Source of the DNA: Corythucha ciliata
Taxonomy: Eukaryota > Arthropoda > Insecta > Hemiptera > Tingidae
Direction: 5' to 3'
DNA: 64,000 nucleotides
NCBI GenBank assembly: GCA_038030265.1
Contig: CM075941.1
Coordinates: forward strand, 9,920,001-9,984,000
The position numbers were made by a program, and so were the translations under genes. Each line of letters begins with the position of its first letter. Position 1 is the stretch's first letter. The notes beneath the pieces are model-generated. The model was not told where the DNA came from. It did no database searches and saw only the letters and a list, made by a program, of their open reading frames with translations. Of this stretch, positions 35,006 to 46,377 are shown one piece after another.

Positions 35006-36797
35006 GCGCATGATTTTTTGCGTTGTTTGCGAATTGTTTTTTTTAAAAAAGTTCTTAGTTTCTCTCGTTTTCAGATCAGGGGTCTAATTCTAAACGGTCG
35101 GGAAAAAATGCCGCAAGCGGGATCCAAGGACGCAGAATAAGAAATAACGTTATCCCGCCATAGCAACCGCTTTTTGCGGCATTTTCACACGGCTTCGGAA
35201 TACGGCCCCAAGACTCTATTCACGAGTAAACAATTCCCCGATTCCTAACGGTACCATCTCTTCAAATCCTAATCAGTGTAAAATAAATGCCGCAGAGTTT
35301 GGTAATGGTAGAATTCAAGTAATTTAAATTCCAAAATGCCTGCCAAAGGCATTTTCAAAAAATAAATGTTCGCCGAAGAGTCCTACAGAGTCTAGTATTG
35401 TAGATTATGCACCATAGCCGCTAAAGTGTGACTTTGTCGGGTTGACAGGAAGTTTCACCTCGAGCCCTGGCAAGACACGCAGTGCCTAATCATAGTGGGG
35501 AGTGTGCCATTTCAAATAATCGTCATCAGAGTTCAGAATCCGCGGCTCAGTGAGTTTTTGTGGGACAAAAGCTCTCATGATAGCCAACGCTAAGAATTTT
35601 GTATCGCTGGCGCTGGTTCCATAAATCTTTGTGGGGCAGATAAAAGTTACTGTGAACGTGGTCTAATTTGTTGTTCACGGTTTACCGTCACCTCTAATAT
35701 ATTCACAGTGAAACAAACATTTGTATAGCTACGGTAATTTAAAGAGCGTGATATCTGCTATTCTGGTGTGGCAACTGCAGATTTTCTGGGTTAACTCGAA
35801 ATCTACTGTGCAATCCCCTTTTTTAATGTGCCAAATACTTTTTGAATTGGCGTTTAATTTAAATGCTGTTTGGGGCACCTTTTAAGATGGGAATTTCATT
35901 TTTTTTGCTGTGCTGATAAATCATTCCCTTTTTTTATTAAAACATGGGCTAATTTTTTGGGTCACGGCGATAAAGTGAAAGTAGGCTCTAAAATAATCAG
36001 TTGTTTTAAAAAAAATAGTATCTTACATATTATAACGAGACACGCAAGTGCCATTTTACTTGCGACTACGTTGTTTGGCTGGCGAGGCAAAGCCGAGTCG
36101 GCTAAATGAATACGAGCAAGTGAATTGAGGTATGCACGATATTTTTCGCGAGACAAGTGAAATAATAGTATATTTCACAACAAGTGAGGGAAGTGAAGTT
36201 TTACCTGTGAGTTGCGTTTGGCTCACGAGGCGGGGCCGAGTGAACTAAAAACAACTAGCAGAGTGAAAGCTTCTTCCTCACGACCAACAGGTTTAATTGT
36301 CTTTCCTGCAAGTGTTCGGAGGCAAGGGTACGCTAATTGAATACTGAACTTTTTTTCACTTTCCTTCACTAGTGAGTGAAAGCCTTCCTGTTTCCTTCGC
36401 TTGCGAGGGAAAATGTGAAATTATTGGCATTCTGCCTTAATTTGCTTCACTAGTGAGTGAAAAAAAAAAATACTTTTTTCACCTAGCTCATCTTTTCAAG
36501 TAAAAATCAACTTCCCTGTTGAGGTACCTGGCGAAGGGGAAGTATCACTTCCCTCCGTGATCGTGCGAAAACCATCATGTATAATTCGTGAAAGAAGAAG
36601 AAATATGCGTGTTTCCAACGATAATGTTACAAAAAGTAAATTTTTCCCCATTATTTTATGTCATTTTGTGGGTTGGGGGGGGGGGGGTATGTCCACCGCT
36701 TGGATCCACCACATCCCGGAGGCCCATAACACAATAGCCGTCTCGGCATGAAACAAGGTCATTTCATTGTTAAAATGTTCTGTATTCATAAATGAGC

Positions 36798-36831
<34 letters not shown>

Positions 36832-36847
36832 TCACTCTTTTAATTCC
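35006..36847. other. non-coding 3' part of the MULE element
   Basis: Holds the fold-back at 35079-35209, a stretch with repeated AGTGA/TCACT words (about 36100-36480, for example CTTCACTAGTGAGTGAAAG near 36365), a G12 run near 36675 and an (ATT)n microsatellite. No gene recognised. Confidence 0.45.
35079..35209. mobile_element. small fold-back MITE
   Basis: Imperfect inverted arms share AAAATGCCGCAA with GCGG just inside, and GGGG(T/C)C at the outer ends. The middle is ~45 bp. Confidence 0.45.
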
Positions 36848-36987
36848 GAGACCGGTCTCCGTCCGAGACTGGTCTCGGTCTCGTCTCGAAAATAGCGGTC
36901 TCGTCTCGGTCTCGGCTCGAGACCAGAAAACTTGGTCTCGGTCTCGCACCAGAAATGATGGTCTCGTCTCGGTCTCGTGCATCACTA

Positions 36988-38509
36988 GCTAGAAAGTGTA
37001 AAACACATCAAAATACATTTGCATTGATTACTGAGGGGATGGAAAGTAATTGAGCGATTACCTATTGAATCACCCCCTTAATTCATGACACGCACGTTCA
37101 AAATGAAGGCCGATCTGTTCTATAAGTGTTCACAGTTCACACCCCCCTTCCCATACCCAAAGGCACCGCCGCCAACGCCTTTTTCTTGACGGGTGGCAAA
37201 GTCAAAATAGTTTATTGAGTTACTAAACTTCGAAACAGCTTTTTTGAAGTGGTGCGATCGGGGGGGGGGGTTGGACTACAAATTATCCTTTTGAGCAAAA
37301 AAGGGGTTGGGTTTTACCCTCATGTAAAGTAGGAAGGGAGGGCCTTTTCGGAGCAGATGGAACCCCAATTTTATTGTATTCTCGCGGACTTCACATCTGC
37401 GCTACTTTTTTTTTTTTTTTTTTACATGGAATCGCTGGGGATGTCACCCTTCAGTGGGCTTTTGATAGGTGCGAGGGCGAATGAAAGGACGAGGGGGAAT
37501 ATAATAGTATGGTAAGTAAATAGGGGATGGAAAAAGAAACATGGCTGTCCTCGCGCTTTCATTTTTTTCTCATGACATTCAAATCCATAATATGTATTGA
37601 GCAAGTAGTCCATCCACCATTACAACCTCCTTTTGTCATGGTAAATAAGATGCTTAATAATAATATTTATTAGATGAATTTCAAGTAGATATTATTAATA
37701 AGGCTTCCTTCCATGGCATTATGCCTTCAGTAATATGTTTCCAAGAGAAAAGTACCACAAGCCTTTCCTAATCAACAACATTAAAATATCATCTTACTAC
37801 CTTCAACGTAGAAGAAACTGCGTCTCCAACGTGAAACCTCATTTCCTCTCAGGCCTCCGGAAAATGAATAGATTGTTTTCAATGAAACGGAAGGAAAGAC
37901 AGCCAATCTTCTTATAATAAAATAAAAAGGTAAATGATCGGCAGTATGCTCTGACGTTATTTCATCCTTTCTATTGTTTTTCATTGAGCGAACCTGTCAA
38001 AACATACGGGAACAATCCTTTTGTGCATTCAGAGTATTTTCGTCGTCAAAACTGTTCAGCTTGAGGGGTCCTGTCAAAACAAAACAAAACAGTTTGGCTT
38101 AGTATAATTAATAATTAGTATAGTTCACTGCTTCTCACGTTACACGTCCCTGCTACTACCAGTACAGCCGTATCACACACAGGAAGAGCGAGAAAACATC
38201 ACCCCCGCCCCCGAATTGTCAAGTTTCTCCGTATAGGACCCCATTCTCCTGAAACTCAGAATGCAGACACGTTTGTACTTCATTCAGAATCTCACTACTG
38301 TCACTTAAGCTCGTAGTTTTTATTACCCTCGGCTACGCCTCGGACACTAAATAATAACTCGCACGATGTGTACATATGCTACAGAAGGAGAGATTCAGCT
38401 CTCGAGTCAAAGATATTATTATATGCTCGAGCTCGTTCTGTTCACTTCCGCAGAACATCATAAAAATCGGCTTGACGGAACTTTGAAACTCAGCTGTATT
38501 GCATGTGGG
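36988..38509. other. no gene recognised
   Basis: Non-coding; contains a G11 run near 37260 and a T18 run near 37406-37424. Short frames have no recognisable motifs. Confidence 0.4.
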
Positions 38510-41170
38510 GGACCGCCCCGGGCCCCCTATCAGGCGGGGCCCCCGAGAAGCTTAACTGCGGAAAAATTAGGATGTTTAGGTTCATTCATGTAAAAAGGTT
38601 GGACTACGATTTGTTTGTTTTTTTTTTTTTTTTCTTACGAATTTCCATCTGTATCCGACCTGGAGAATATAACGTTACAAGTGATATCAGCAAAGAGTGT
38701 GGGCTGACCATTCGATTGAGCCCCCGAGAGTGCTATTCTGGTAGCTCAAATACATCAGAAATATGCGCCTCCTTGAGGGAAATTTACGGCTAAAATAGAG
38801 AAAATACACCGCCCCCACTCACAAGTTTCGTTAGGTCCTTAAACGCGCTAGTGTACTGATCCGCAATTTGCAACGCGCTAGTGTACTGATCCGCAATTTG
38901 CAACGCGCTAATATTCGTGGCTACAACTGCGAAAAAGCGCTTGTTCGTGGTCTCACGATGCAAGTTCCGGACCGAAATTGATGAAAAATCGTCGATTCGA
39001 CGACCATTCCACGGCTAAAATGAAGACATCAATGCAAAAATGTTGCTTCTGGGCCAAGCCCCTGGCTACGATTAAGATTGAGAATACACGCTACTAATTC
39101 AAGGGTGTACAAGTAAACAAAAATCGTGGCAATTATTGTCAAAAACAACGCTAATTCGAGTTTAAATTGGACCAAAATGGCAAATTCACAACTCAAATGA
39201 CGAAAAATCGCCTAATAATAAAAAAAGAGAAAAGATAATGTGCTAATTCGCGGCAAAATTATCAGAAAACGCTATTTCACAGCTGAAATGAAGAAAAATC
39301 ACTAATTCGCGGCTGAAATTGAGAAAAAGAAAATCTGTATAGCTTCTGAAAGAATCGAGGCAGCTGTGAAACAGCGCTAATCCGTAGGAAAAAAAAATTG
39401 CTCATGCGGGGCTAAAAACCAAGAAAACAACGCGGCTGGAATTGACAAAAATATTAATTAGAGCGGCCAACATTAAGAAAAACATCAATTTTCAACACAA
39501 GCTGAGAAAAAAGTGCTAATTCGCTGCTAAAAATGAAAAAATGGCAAATCCGCAGCTGAAAATGAGGAAAACGCCAATTCGTGGCTAAAATGGAGGAAAA
39601 TCGCCAATACAAACGAAAGAATCCACACTGCACTGCTAAAATTGATTAAAAGCGCTAACCCGTGGCCAAAATCGGTTAATATTACTAAATCTTGAAAAAT
39701 TGACAAAACGCCAATGCTTAGCTTCTGTTCGAGGCTAAAACTAAACAATAAACGCTAACCCATAGCAAAAATTAAAGGAAAAATGCCGACGTGGGACTGA
39801 AATGTAAAAAAAAAGCAGCTAATATTGAAAAATTCACTATATTTAGCATGTCATAAATAAATAACAAAATGGGTAAAAGTGTTATTCCCGGCTAAAAATT
39901 GAGGAAATCACCAATTCGTGGCTAAAATTAAGGTAATTTCACAGGTGAATTCACAGGTTAGAAACGCTTCAAAGCAGCTAAAATGGGAAAAAAAACGGGA
40001 ATTCGCGGCTAAAATTGAGGAAAATAATCGCGGATAAAGTGTGTTGGAATTTCTAATTATACCTTCTGACGACAGCTTTGTGGCTAAAATTGAGATAAAC
40101 GGTAAATTCATGGCTAGAACTGAGATGAAGCCCTATTTTAAATGTAGCTAAAATTGGAAAAAATTACTAATGCAGTGCCAAAATGTAAAAGAACCCGCCA
40201 ATTTACGGCTAATATCGAGAAAATCAGTAATTGTTCTAGCTAGAATATAGAGAAAGGTTAATTTTCAGCCTAAATTGAAACAAAAAGTGCTAATTCACTG
40301 TCAAAAATGGAAGAATTGCCGATTTGCAGTAAAAACATCGGAAAACGCCAATTCGTGGCTTAAATGAACAAAATTCGCTAATACACAAGCTAGAAATAGC
40401 TACTGCACTGCTAAAATTACGAAAAAGTGCTAATTTACGGTTAAAATTGAGACAAATTTAAATTTGCGTGAAAAGTTGGAAATACGTTAATTCGCAGCTT
40501 CCTCGGGAGACTTTGAGGCTAAAATTGAGAAAAAGCGCTAACTTATGGCTATGAGTGAAAAACTCGCAAATTCGCGGCTAAAACTGAGATGAAATCGCTA
40601 TTCCGCAGTGTATGGTTACGGTGAACAAAAAATGCTAATTTGTGGTAAACATTTCGAGAATTTTACGGCTAATGTTGAGTTATTTTCAGCTCATACTGAG
40701 TAAACCGCTAGAAAAAATCGCTAATTTGCAGCTAAAAGTGCGGAAAACGCCGACTCGAGGAAAGTTGAAGAAACATCGCTGATTCACGGGATACCAAATC
40801 TACTTTGCTGCTAAAGTTGGGGAAAAGCGCAAATTTATGTCTTTATGGTGGTGGTTGTGTGGGGGATTACCCCGCTAATCAGTTGCTAATTTGCGGCGAA
40901 AAGCGCTAATTTGCTGTTAAAGTTGACAAAAAGCACTCATTCGTGGCTAAAATGGAAAAATTCTCGGTTTAAACTTGGCATAAGCGCTGTTTAGCGGATG
41001 AGTTGTGGAAATAGCGGTAATTTGCTTACAATAGAATGGAAAAGGCCTTGGCTAAAATTAGGAAAAGGCCTTAGCGGTTACCAATAGATGTTTTTATGTA
41101 TAGTTAGAGGCTTTTAGGGGCCTCTTGATGATTTCCGCCCCGGGTCCCGATACGCATAGGTCCGTTAGTG
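38510..41170 (+). mobile_element. element A, left end missing
   Basis: GC-rich left part (GACCGCCCCGGGCCCCCTAT), a T-run, then ~2.3 kb of degenerate units around GCTAATTCGCGGCTAAAATT, ending at CCCCGGGTCCCGATACGCAT ... GTTAGTG at 41170. It is collinear with 59985-62653. No coding capacity. Confidence 0.75.
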
Positions 41171-41255
41171 CATGACCCTTCAATTTTCATTGAGAATAAT
41201 ATTTTATTTGCCGGACGGGGCACGTCCCGTTCACGGCACTGATGGTGTGTGAATC
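41171..41255. mobile_element. right half of a small MITE (host of element A)
   Basis: Carries the terminal repeat CACGTCCCGTTCACGGCACT and GTGTGTGAAT. Its partner left half is missing in this copy but present at 59948-59984 in copy 2. Confidence 0.6.
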
Positions 41256-41750
41256 GACCTTTAGACCTCCCTATTTTACAAATTCTCTGTCTTCTGATCA
41301 CTTCAATTGATAACGCCCAAGCAACATCAAAAGATCGGGACCTAAAAGAAGTGATAAAACCACTTCGAATCGTATAAATCGGAATGGTTCACGAGTTTAC
41401 CTAACAAAACGGATGTCTTTTTAAAGGAATACAAGTAGTCATTCCAGAATCACTACGTCAAGTCATTCTGCAGGAACTCCATGGGGCTCACACAGGGATC
41501 ACAAAGATGAAGGAGTTGTCCAGACAATACTGCTGGTGGCCATCCCTAAATAAAGATATTGAAAAGTTCACATCCAGCTGCAAAACCGTGCCTTTTCAAT
41601 AGTAATAATCCTTCAAAGGCTTCAAACCCTTGGTTGAGGACAAGTGAACCTTGGGAAAGGATTCACATTGATCATGCTGGCCCATTTATGGGAAACTATT
41701 TCTTAGTTGTGGTCGATTCACATTCAAAGTGGACAGAAATAATAATATAA
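41256..41750 (+). pseudogene. Ty3/gypsy integrase fragment
   Basis: Broken frames encode the region upstream of integrase (SKDRDLKEVIKPLRI), an H2C2-type segment (VIPESLRQVILQELHGAHTG, ITKMKELSRQYCWWPSLNKDI) and, after a frameshift near 41585, the start of the integrase core: PWERIHIDHAGPFMG (first catalytic Asp) and VVDSHSKWTEII. It ends in stops near 41750 and an A20 run. The later DDE residues are mostly missing. In copy 2 the same sequence lies at 62740-63232. Confidence 0.8.
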
Positions 41751-41944
41751 AAAAGATTAAGCTCTTCTTCGACAGTAAAAAAAAAAAAAAAAAAAAAAGT
41801 TGAGAAATATTTGCGCGATTCGGTTTACCCAAAGTCATCGTAAGTGACAACGGCTCCGGGTTTCAAATCATCCGAGTTCGAATCCTTCGTTCCAGTTAGG
41901 ACACGTTATTAACAGGTACAAGGTTGTATTAGGAAAAAGTGTTA
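41751..41944. other. degraded integrase continuation and A20 run
   Basis: GATTCGGTTTACCCAAAGTC and the following GTGACAACGGCTCCGGGTTT correspond to the FG.P....SDNG-hydrophobic block of integrase cores, out of frame. The A run is at 41778-41797. Confidence 0.5.
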
Positions 41945-43603
41945 GGCCCTCCACACATGGTTCGTCTCGTTTTCTGCTCGAACTCGATGCGGAATCGAAG
42001 TGCTCGTCTTGCTCGAACTTTGTGATTTTCGCATCTGTGAAGTTAGGGTGTCTAGAAAAATAAACATGCTGAGGAGTAGCGTTAAATCCAACGATTCTGT
42101 TGAGAACAACTTTATTGGGTCATATTATATTGTGCACAAGCTTTCCTTAAGCAGCCCGTACACGTACAATGTTATTGCGCAAACTAGTTTATTTTTTATT
42201 TTTAATTCGAATCCACCCAAGGAGCCCAATAGTCTAGAAGCTCACAGTATGAAAAATCCGGGTTATTAGATCCAGCACCTGCACAGGACGTTTTTCTGGT
42301 CTAGGAGATGACATTTCTGAGATCGTCAGAAATTTTCCGTGGGACAGGGGCTCACGGCAGAGCTAGCTGTGGTCCTTTGGGTGGTTTGAAAACGACTGAC
42401 GAGAAAAAAAATTCCGTTTCCCACGACCAATACGTTACGAAAACAACAACGCCATCCAATTTCATGGTAGATAGCGCCATGAGCGAACTTTAAAAAATTT
42501 GAAATTTCGAGGCTTACTAAGCAGCCAGGGGCTGAAGTACGAAGGGGTGTTATATGAAATAACACGTGGCAAGCATTTTAATTGTGACAGGATAACGCCG
42601 TGTTAAAATTATAACGCCCCTTTCGTACTTGCCCCGCAGGGCTTCATTCAAATTGCAAGGCGATGGTGGTTTTCTATAGTTTATTGTTTGCGAAGAGCCA
42701 ATTTTTAAACTTGCCAGCGTTTTCAAGCAGCCCAAAGGTGTGTTTGCCAACAGCCAGCTCTGTTGTGAGCCCATAAAAAACGTGCTGCGCAGGTGCCAGA
42801 CACGATCAAATGTCCCGGATTTTTCATACGGTGGGCTACCGGACTACAATTGACGTAAAAGAAATGTACTCTGAAAAACTGATATTGGAGAGAAAAAACG
42901 TTGCAAATTCCCTACAAATTACGCCATAACTCGAGAAGTGATCATCCCTCGGACTTGGGATTATTTTTTATCGATTCAACACATAAAACTACGTAGGATT
43001 AGACACCTTTCGGGTAAATTAGTACACCTCATAAACGGATGAGTTGGCCAACGTCTAGTCTCTTTTAAGAAGATGTTAGCCACCCCGTATCGTTGCGGAC
43101 TCTTCGAATACTCAAATAATACATCAAAAGTAATTTTTTGAGCCTCTTTTGAAGTTGGGCAGAATTTCGCCACTATTCTGTCGTTTTCAATTTTTATATC
43201 CCGCAGAAATAAGAATTTACCTCTATGCTCGGTTGAAAACGAAAGCACACGTGATTTCTCGTACCAAACACGTCGCACGGTTCGAGAAACGAGAAAGACG
43301 AAAGCTGTTCGAGTCCAAGACGAGAGCAAAAGACATTTATGATAAACTATTTACAACGTATTGATTCAACACTGCGGAGGCGAAATCACATTGAGTTCGA
43401 GACGAGGAGAACGACCCGTGTGAAGACGGTTTTAATACATACGAGAAAAATCACTTCTTCATGTTCGAGACGAGAACGAGACGACCCGTGTGTGGAAGAA
43501 ATTAATTTACATTGAAAAAAATGTTAAAAAGTAAATCGCGTCGAGCATTTCGACTCCGCGTCGAGTTCGAGCCGAGTACGAGACGACCCGTGTGTGGAGG
43601 GCC
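41945..43603. mobile_element. 1.66-kb PIF/Harbinger-type non-autonomous element
   Basis: Left end GGCCCTCCACACATGG, right end CCGTGTGTGGAGGGCC, with TTA duplicated at 41942-41944 and 43604-43606. The subterminal right part has three CGAGACGA/GACCCGTGTG blocks (about 43395, 43470, 43580). No transposase motif was found inside. Confidence 0.75.
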
Positions 43604-43606
43604 TTA

Positions 43607-44960
43607 AGGGTTTTGAAACAAACTTGTACCCGAATCCAAGTAAAGCTTTGGTTTTTGGTCAAAAAAAGTAACGAAGGGACGTATTAATGGCCTGATGGCG
43701 GTTATTTCATGTGTCATTAAAGGTTTATTAAATAACCGTCTGTGATGTAACAGTAAAAAGTCGCTCCCTCGTCTTTCACCATTTCAATGCTAATTTGACG
43801 CAATTCTCACATAAAGCATAGAAATGCTGATATGCACTTATGACCGGGTAAGGTTGAAACCCCGTTTTATTGAATAAACTAAAATAAACTGTGGAGAAGA
43901 CAAAGAATTGTCCATCCTTTGTCTCCCGGTGAGTTACGGCCGGCACTTTCGCTGTGCGTTGCGGGTCTGAGGTGGAACGGAAACTGTAGGTTTTAACGTA
44001 GGTGGCGGAAGACTCAACAGTTAGCGTATGCTGTACTTTTTTCCGCGTAGAAAGCTATTGTAGACCTCTCAGAACCCGTGCTTGATCGATATAAATCGGT
44101 ACAAAGCTGCGGACGGCCGTTACCTGTAAGAAAAAAAGGGGGGGGGAAAGAACGACTTGATTTCGAAAAGGAATGAGAAGGAATATCCCAGGATTGAAGT
44201 ATGAAAACTAATGGTGAAGGTAACAAGGGTGGAAAAAATAACCGCTAAACTAAAGGTTGCTCACCCTCTTCCTTTCTTCTTCAACACCACCACCTACGAT
44301 ATGTACACAGAAGGGACAAGTCGAAGCCCTACATTATTTTTGTTTGAATCATTGTCCACTACAGCGCCACCGTCAATTTTTATTTCTTGCCACACTGCAG
44401 CTCACCCTCAACATTTCCACCCTCGCCGCACAATTTGAAATGAGGTCTTCGGAACTACACGACCATAAGTCTTGAGCCGCTAGTGAAACGAAACAATTCA
44501 AGTGCTGATGCTTCCGCTAGAGGCCATTAGCATGCTTTTTACGTAAATGAAGAAGCAAGAAGGCTTGATTTTTTGTCAAGGGTCAAAACATATCGTCTAT
44601 CCACAAAAGAGTAGGTATACTTCTTCTTGAACCGGTTTTCGGTTTATTACAACTTCATCAGTGGGATGTTACTTATATTATACAACCGTTTCGTTGATCA
44701 ACCCTAATGAACAGTTGAGCACACTCAATAAAACGTTCTTTCGGTCAGTAATCCGGCTAAGCCGCTAAGGTAACTATAACCGAGTGAACTCAACCCTCAT
44801 TGGGGTAGATAAAGTTAAAATGTTGTGGGTAGGAGCTCATTTTGCTGAACGTTCGAACAGTCAACATCGTTCGGAGCTCTCAAAACAAAAGTAAAACAAA
44901 GGAACAATAACAGTGATTGCATCATATTATTTCATTATGGTGTGATGACCTTATGCGGTG
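43607..44960. other. no gene until the Jockey 5' UTR
   Basis: Non-coding to about 44830. The region from about 44835 (TCATTTTGCTGAACGTTCGA) to 44960 could be the Jockey 5' UTR, with GAACG words resembling an internal promoter. A segment AACCGGTTTTCGGTTTATTA at 44632 resembles the hairpin sequence at 57092-57236. Confidence 0.4.
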
Positions 44961-46377
44961 ATGGATGAGGAAAGGGACACCGGTCGTTCCCCCGCGGAAA
45001 CGCTCGAGGAAATTGTGGAGAAAACTAAACTCGCGGTGAAACACCGAACTACAACCGCGGCGTTTCGCATCCAGGACGAAAACATCAACGTGGCATTCAG
45101 TGAGTTGTATAATATAATTCTAAGTCTATGCGACCATTTGGGGCAAGCAGAACTTAAAATCAAATCTCAGATTATCGAAGCAAATGAATGTTTGGACGTT
45201 AACCCCCTCAATAATGAACGCGTTGAGTACGGTACGGACGAGGAGCAGCTTGAAAGAGAGACGAACTGGATCCTCAAAAGGAATAAAAAGAAACGGAAAG
45301 CATCTTCCTCACCGGACATATCCGATGAGCCCAGAAAGAATAAAAGTAATGATACTGAACCTGCTTCACATGTTCAGCTAGAAAAAAGTAAAAAAGAGGC
45401 ACCGCCACCCCCAGTAACGGTTATTGGTGTTACTGAGTACAGTACGACACATAATTTCATAAAAAGTCTGGAAACCACAAAAGAGTGTTCCATCAAAGCG
45501 TTATCCAACAATGTTCGGAAAATTTTCGCCCAAGATAGCGACTCGTATCGTGCTCTTACTAATGGCTTAAGGCGAAAAAAATTCGAGTGGGACACATATG
45601 AGAATAAAAATGAGCGCCCCTTCAGAGTAGTCGCAAGAGGGCTTCACCACTCCTGCTTACCGGAGGATATAGTGAACGACCTTAAGGAAAAGGGGTATAA
45701 AATTACAGAGGCTGTTAACCTAATTAAAAAAACCAGGGAAAATGACGACGAGGGCAACCCAATCGTCATCAAGAAGAATATACCTCTTTTCGTACTTGGC
45801 TTCGATAACATGGAAGAGACTGAAAAGATATACTCGATCCAGTCGATTCTTAATATAAAAGTTAAGATCGAACCTTTGAGAAGAACTACAAATCTCATTC
45901 CGCAGTGTAAGAACTGCCAGGGGTTCAACCATACACGAACCTACTGCCAGCGAGAAGCGAGGTGTGTTAAGTGTGCTGGGAAGCATGACGCCCAAAAATG
46001 CCCCCTCACGAAGGGCCCAGCAAAATGCGTCAACTGCGGAGACGCCCACCCAGCGAGCTATCGTGGATGTGAGGTAGCCAAAGAGTTGCAGCGTATGAAA
46101 GAAAAAGCCAATAACTCCAAGACCGGAGGGGCTGGGAAAAGGCAAGCAGCAAAGATCATTCAGAAAGTTTAACCAGATGCTAGGGAAACAATTGTTCCGA
46201 CTAAAAAAACAAACGTCCTATGCTGGGGTAGTTAGCGGCCATCCGGCTCCATCCTCAGTTGATAAAATGCTCACTCTACTATTGGAAATTGTGAACGAGC
46301 AAAAAAGAACCAATAATCTGTTGGCTGAAAGGGTTAGCACCCTCGAAAAGAGCCTAAAAGTTAGACAAAAATTATGA
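44961..46377 (+). pseudogene. Jockey gag (ORF1)
   Basis: ATG at 44961 (MDEERDTGRSPAETLEEIVE). An N-terminal acidic helical region is followed by a Lys-rich linker, the gag fold (PFRVVARGLHHSCLPEDIV; IPLFVLGFDNMEETEKIYSI) and three CCHC knuckles (CKNCQGFNHTRTYC, CVKCAGKHDAQKC, CVNCGDAHPASYRGC). Such proteins coat the element RNA and target it to telomeres or chromosomes in Jockey-group elements. A frameshift at about 46172 separates the last ~65 residues (TSYAGVVSG and a coiled coil), which end at TGA 46375-46377. That stop overlaps the ORF2 start as ATGA. Confidence 0.85.

Larger units (their letters stand above)
31076..36987. mobile_element. 5.9-kb TIR element carrying a MULE transposase
   Basis: TAGTGATGCACGAGACCGAG starts at 31076 and its reverse complement ends at 36987; the match continues inward for ~27 bp. 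Both ends carry dense GGTCTC/GAGACC words (31086-31160 and 36849-36980). The flanks are GCTAGCA (31069-31075) and GCTAGAA (36988-36994), a near-match that may be an eroded target duplication. The MULE transposase gene lies inside. Smaller fold-backs (31630-31743, 35079-35209) and an (ATT)n microsatellite (about 36799-36832) are nested. That the MULE protein is this element's own transposase is an inference from position. Confidence 0.6.
38510..42522. repeat. 4-kb duplicated block, copy 1
   Basis: Near-identical, in the same orientation, to 60017-64000. Two test frames differ by one residue each (63 and 89 codons). The copies differ by small indels, including a 31-bp unit (CGCTAGTGTACTGATCCGCA...) present twice here (38846-38907) and once in copy 2. 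The left break lies ~32 bp inside element A. The right end is beyond the window edge in copy 2. Confidence 0.9.

Noticed and set aside
38366..38793. Overlapping 75- and 96-codon frames at the start of the duplicated block
   Set aside because: They span the GC-rich end of element A and a T-run, have no motifs, and are not maintained as coding in copy 2.
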